DNA of 64,000 nt from Aquanectria penicillioides (lineage: Eukaryota > Ascomycota > Sordariomycetes > Hypocreales > Nectriaceae): assembly GCA_003415625.1 (NCBI GenBank), contig PYIU01000002.1:4092001-4156000 (forward strand), in the 5' to 3' direction. How positions within the stretch are numbered: the first letter of the stretch is position 1; every line of letters starts with the position of its first letter. The notes under the pieces were generated by a model. That model was not told the origin of the DNA. It was given only the letters and a program-made list of their open reading frames with translations, and made no database searches. The position numbers and the translations under genes were made by a program. Shown here in pieces: positions 61,878 through 64,000 of the stretch.

Positions 61878-64000
61878 TCTTAATGGAAGGGGGGTGGATT
61901 TTGGTGGGTAGTATTTTCTTCCTTTTCCTGGGGAATCAATGTATCAGCGCAAGTACCAACACAAAGAAGAAGAAAAAAATAATAGAGCGAGCGAGAACAC
62001 ACCTGCTGAACAGAAGCTGCGACACTTGAGTCTGCGAAAATCCACAGATCAATGGATCTAGAATGACAAACGTCGAATGGTGAAGTATGTGTCAAAGGAC
62101 CAAACGTCCAGGCCAGGGGCAATATGTAAGGCTGCAACGGGTTGATGAGTATGCTGTGCGGAGTGATTGAAGAGAAAAAAGATGCAGAGTTTGAGATTGA
62201 GGGAGGGGGGCCGAGGAAATGAGGGAAAACAGACGAGCGGAGTTTGGCAGGTGGAAGTCTGTTGTTGCCCTGAGTTGGTAGATTCTGGATATGGCAGGCG
62301 TAGTTGCCAGCGTCGTGGATGAATGTGGTGGTGTATTCGCCAAAAGCTGCAAGGGGCAGATGGAGCAATTGGGGGAGGGTCTCAATGGAGGATAATGACG
62401 TTGGAGGTGACGAGGTAGTTGCAAGCCGAGAAAAGGGAGGGAGAGAATGGAGAGACTAAAGAAGACGAGAAAGAGGTGGGTGGGAATGATGGAAGGTTAA
62501 AGGTAGGAGGGAGGGCGAGTGAACAAGGGCAGGGCGAGTGAGAGGAGCCATCCTCAGATGCCTTATTATAGTCGCGTGCGGGAGGGAAGGATCGGGGACG
62601 GCCTCGACGGACAAAACAAAGGCTAAGCTGAGCTGATTCAAAGCCCCCTTTCTTCTTCCAGGTGTTTGGAATGACACTCACTTAGACTACACAAATTTTC
62701 TATGGCTGGTTACCTAAGTCTTGCAAAACGCAGATGGACGCAGGTACCTCCGAGCAAGACGGGTGACTACTGACTTGTCATCCGATGTATGTGCTTCGGA
62801 CGGATGAGCAACGCAATCAACGAGACAAGCAAGACAGGGTTGGTACGAAAGGATCAACGAGAACGGGAGCGGAAACGGGCGCGAAAAGGCGGCAGCGACA
62901 ACAATTGCAACAAGCAACATCAAACAGCAGGAGGTTGTTGTCTCGTTGGACGATGCTTCTCAGATACGCACATCCCGGGCGCCACTACCACGATCGAAAG
63001 ATGACCTTTTGAGATGAGCCAGCCACGAGCAGAACTGGGCGAGACGAAGGTTTCGACGACGCGGCGAGCCACCTGCCGGTAGTTCAAAAAGAAAGGAAAT
63101 GGCAAGGCAAAAAAAAAAAAAATACCTAAAAGGAAAAAAAAAAAAAGGTGCTAATTCAGGCCCATCATCCCCCAAGCGCCTCCCAGGGTGGATGGGCCAC
63201 AGAAGAAGTAGTGAAGCACTCACTCTCACACACACACTCACACTCGCGCAAAGACATTGGGGGAGTTGGGGCAATTCATCGGTGGGGGGGGGTGGGCGAG
63301 AGGGGGCGCTGTTGATCGCCTTCTGCTTCTGCCCACGTCCAAGTGGCTTGCTGTTGGCTTCACACTTGGGACTGCTGTGGGTTCCTAAAACTACCCTGTT
63401 GAGCACACAAGCCTCCCCACGACCCACGACTTCCCACAACCTGGCGTGAGTCTAGCGCCGGGGAGAAGGTCCGTCTCTGCAGGTGTACGAAGCGGCGACG
63501 TACGTAGGTTCAAAGAAGGTATGGGATTGTGGACACCGAGTAACCTTTGTAGTCCAGCCCGACCCATCTTTTCAGGAGCGTTCCCGTCCTCCCGTCCGTC
63601 TTCCGTAGTCCGTCGTGTCGCCCGTGGCCCGTCAACGGGTCACACCGTCCGTTCCACGAGGCTCGCCAACCCACCCATCACCTCAGCTTCACACCCGTTC
63701 TTTTGCCCACACCGCAAGGGAGGCCGGCAGAGAGACGGACAGGCGGGACAGACGGGGGCAGGCAGCAAGCCGAGCCGCATCCCGTCTGACCGGCCGGTAG
63801 CATGGTGTCTCGGGCCCAGGGTCGGACATGGGATAACAAACCCAACCAAATTTTGAGGGACACAACCCGACCCCGACTCGCTCATAAAAATAAGGCACTG
63901 CGGCAGAGTACAGATAGGTGGTACCTAGGTATCAGTACTGTACATACTTGGCATCTTGTTGTGGTAGCAGGGGGTTGGACATGGGTCTGGGTACAACATG
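61878..64000. other. Upstream region of the dioxygenase gene to window end
   Basis: No gene recognised. It holds the dioxygenase promoter and leader, A-rich runs (63107-63146) and a short TACCTAGGTA element near 63921. A gene may begin beyond 64000. Confidence 0.4.

Overview
The window looks like nuclear chromosomal DNA of a filamentous ascomycete, probably Sordariomycetes (order uncertain). The evidence is short introns (about 45-145 nt) with CTAAC/CTGAC-like branch sites, family-level matches to fungal proteins (Paf1-complex LEO1, CRT10, a Frizzled/Smoothened-like receptor without the large cysteine-rich domain, a Kre9/Knh1-like GPI protein), and TACCTA/CCTAGGTAGG-rich intergenic DNA. I found no tRNA, rRNA, CRISPR array or intact transposon.

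Layout. 0.4-5.8 kb: LEO1, a patatin-like lipase and a hydrolase-like protein, all on the + strand. 9.9-10.5 kb: one hypothetical gene. 12.0-12.8 kb (-): a GPI-anchored Kre9/Knh1-like wall protein. 19.7-22.0 kb (-): UTP-glucose-1-phosphate uridylyltransferase. 25.7-27.5 kb: a convergent pair, a DUF3605 protein (+) and a FolB-type dihydroneopterin aldolase (-). 36.5-44.9 kb: a seven-transmembrane receptor, a membrane-anchored GH5 glycosidase and CRT10, all +. 52.2-56.5 kb: a convergent pair, a Mep2-like ammonium transporter (+) and a membrane-anchored histidine acid phosphatase/phytase (-). 60.5-61.9 kb (-): a TauD/TfdA-type dioxygenase. Long stretches between these (notably 5.8-9.9, 12.8-19.7, 27.5-36.5, 44.9-52.2 and 56.5-60.5 kb) carry only microsatellites and low-complexity DNA as far as I can read.

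No biosynthetic cluster or defence system is visible. Genes with related roles are UGP (UDP-glucose for glucan), the Kre9-like protein and GH5 for the cell wall, and the ammonium transporter next to phytase for nitrogen and phosphate uptake.

The dominant anomaly is a load of single-base frame breaks in conserved coding regions. I count about 19, of which 17 are a missing base, mostly inside short G or C runs, and 2 are an extra base. Sixteen lie in genes left of 27.6 kb and only three in genes right of 36.4 kb. When each is allowed for, every exon sum becomes a multiple of three and the protein reads as a full family member, so sequencing or assembly error is the likeliest cause. Coordinates below span the gene including introns; exon limits are in the evidence.
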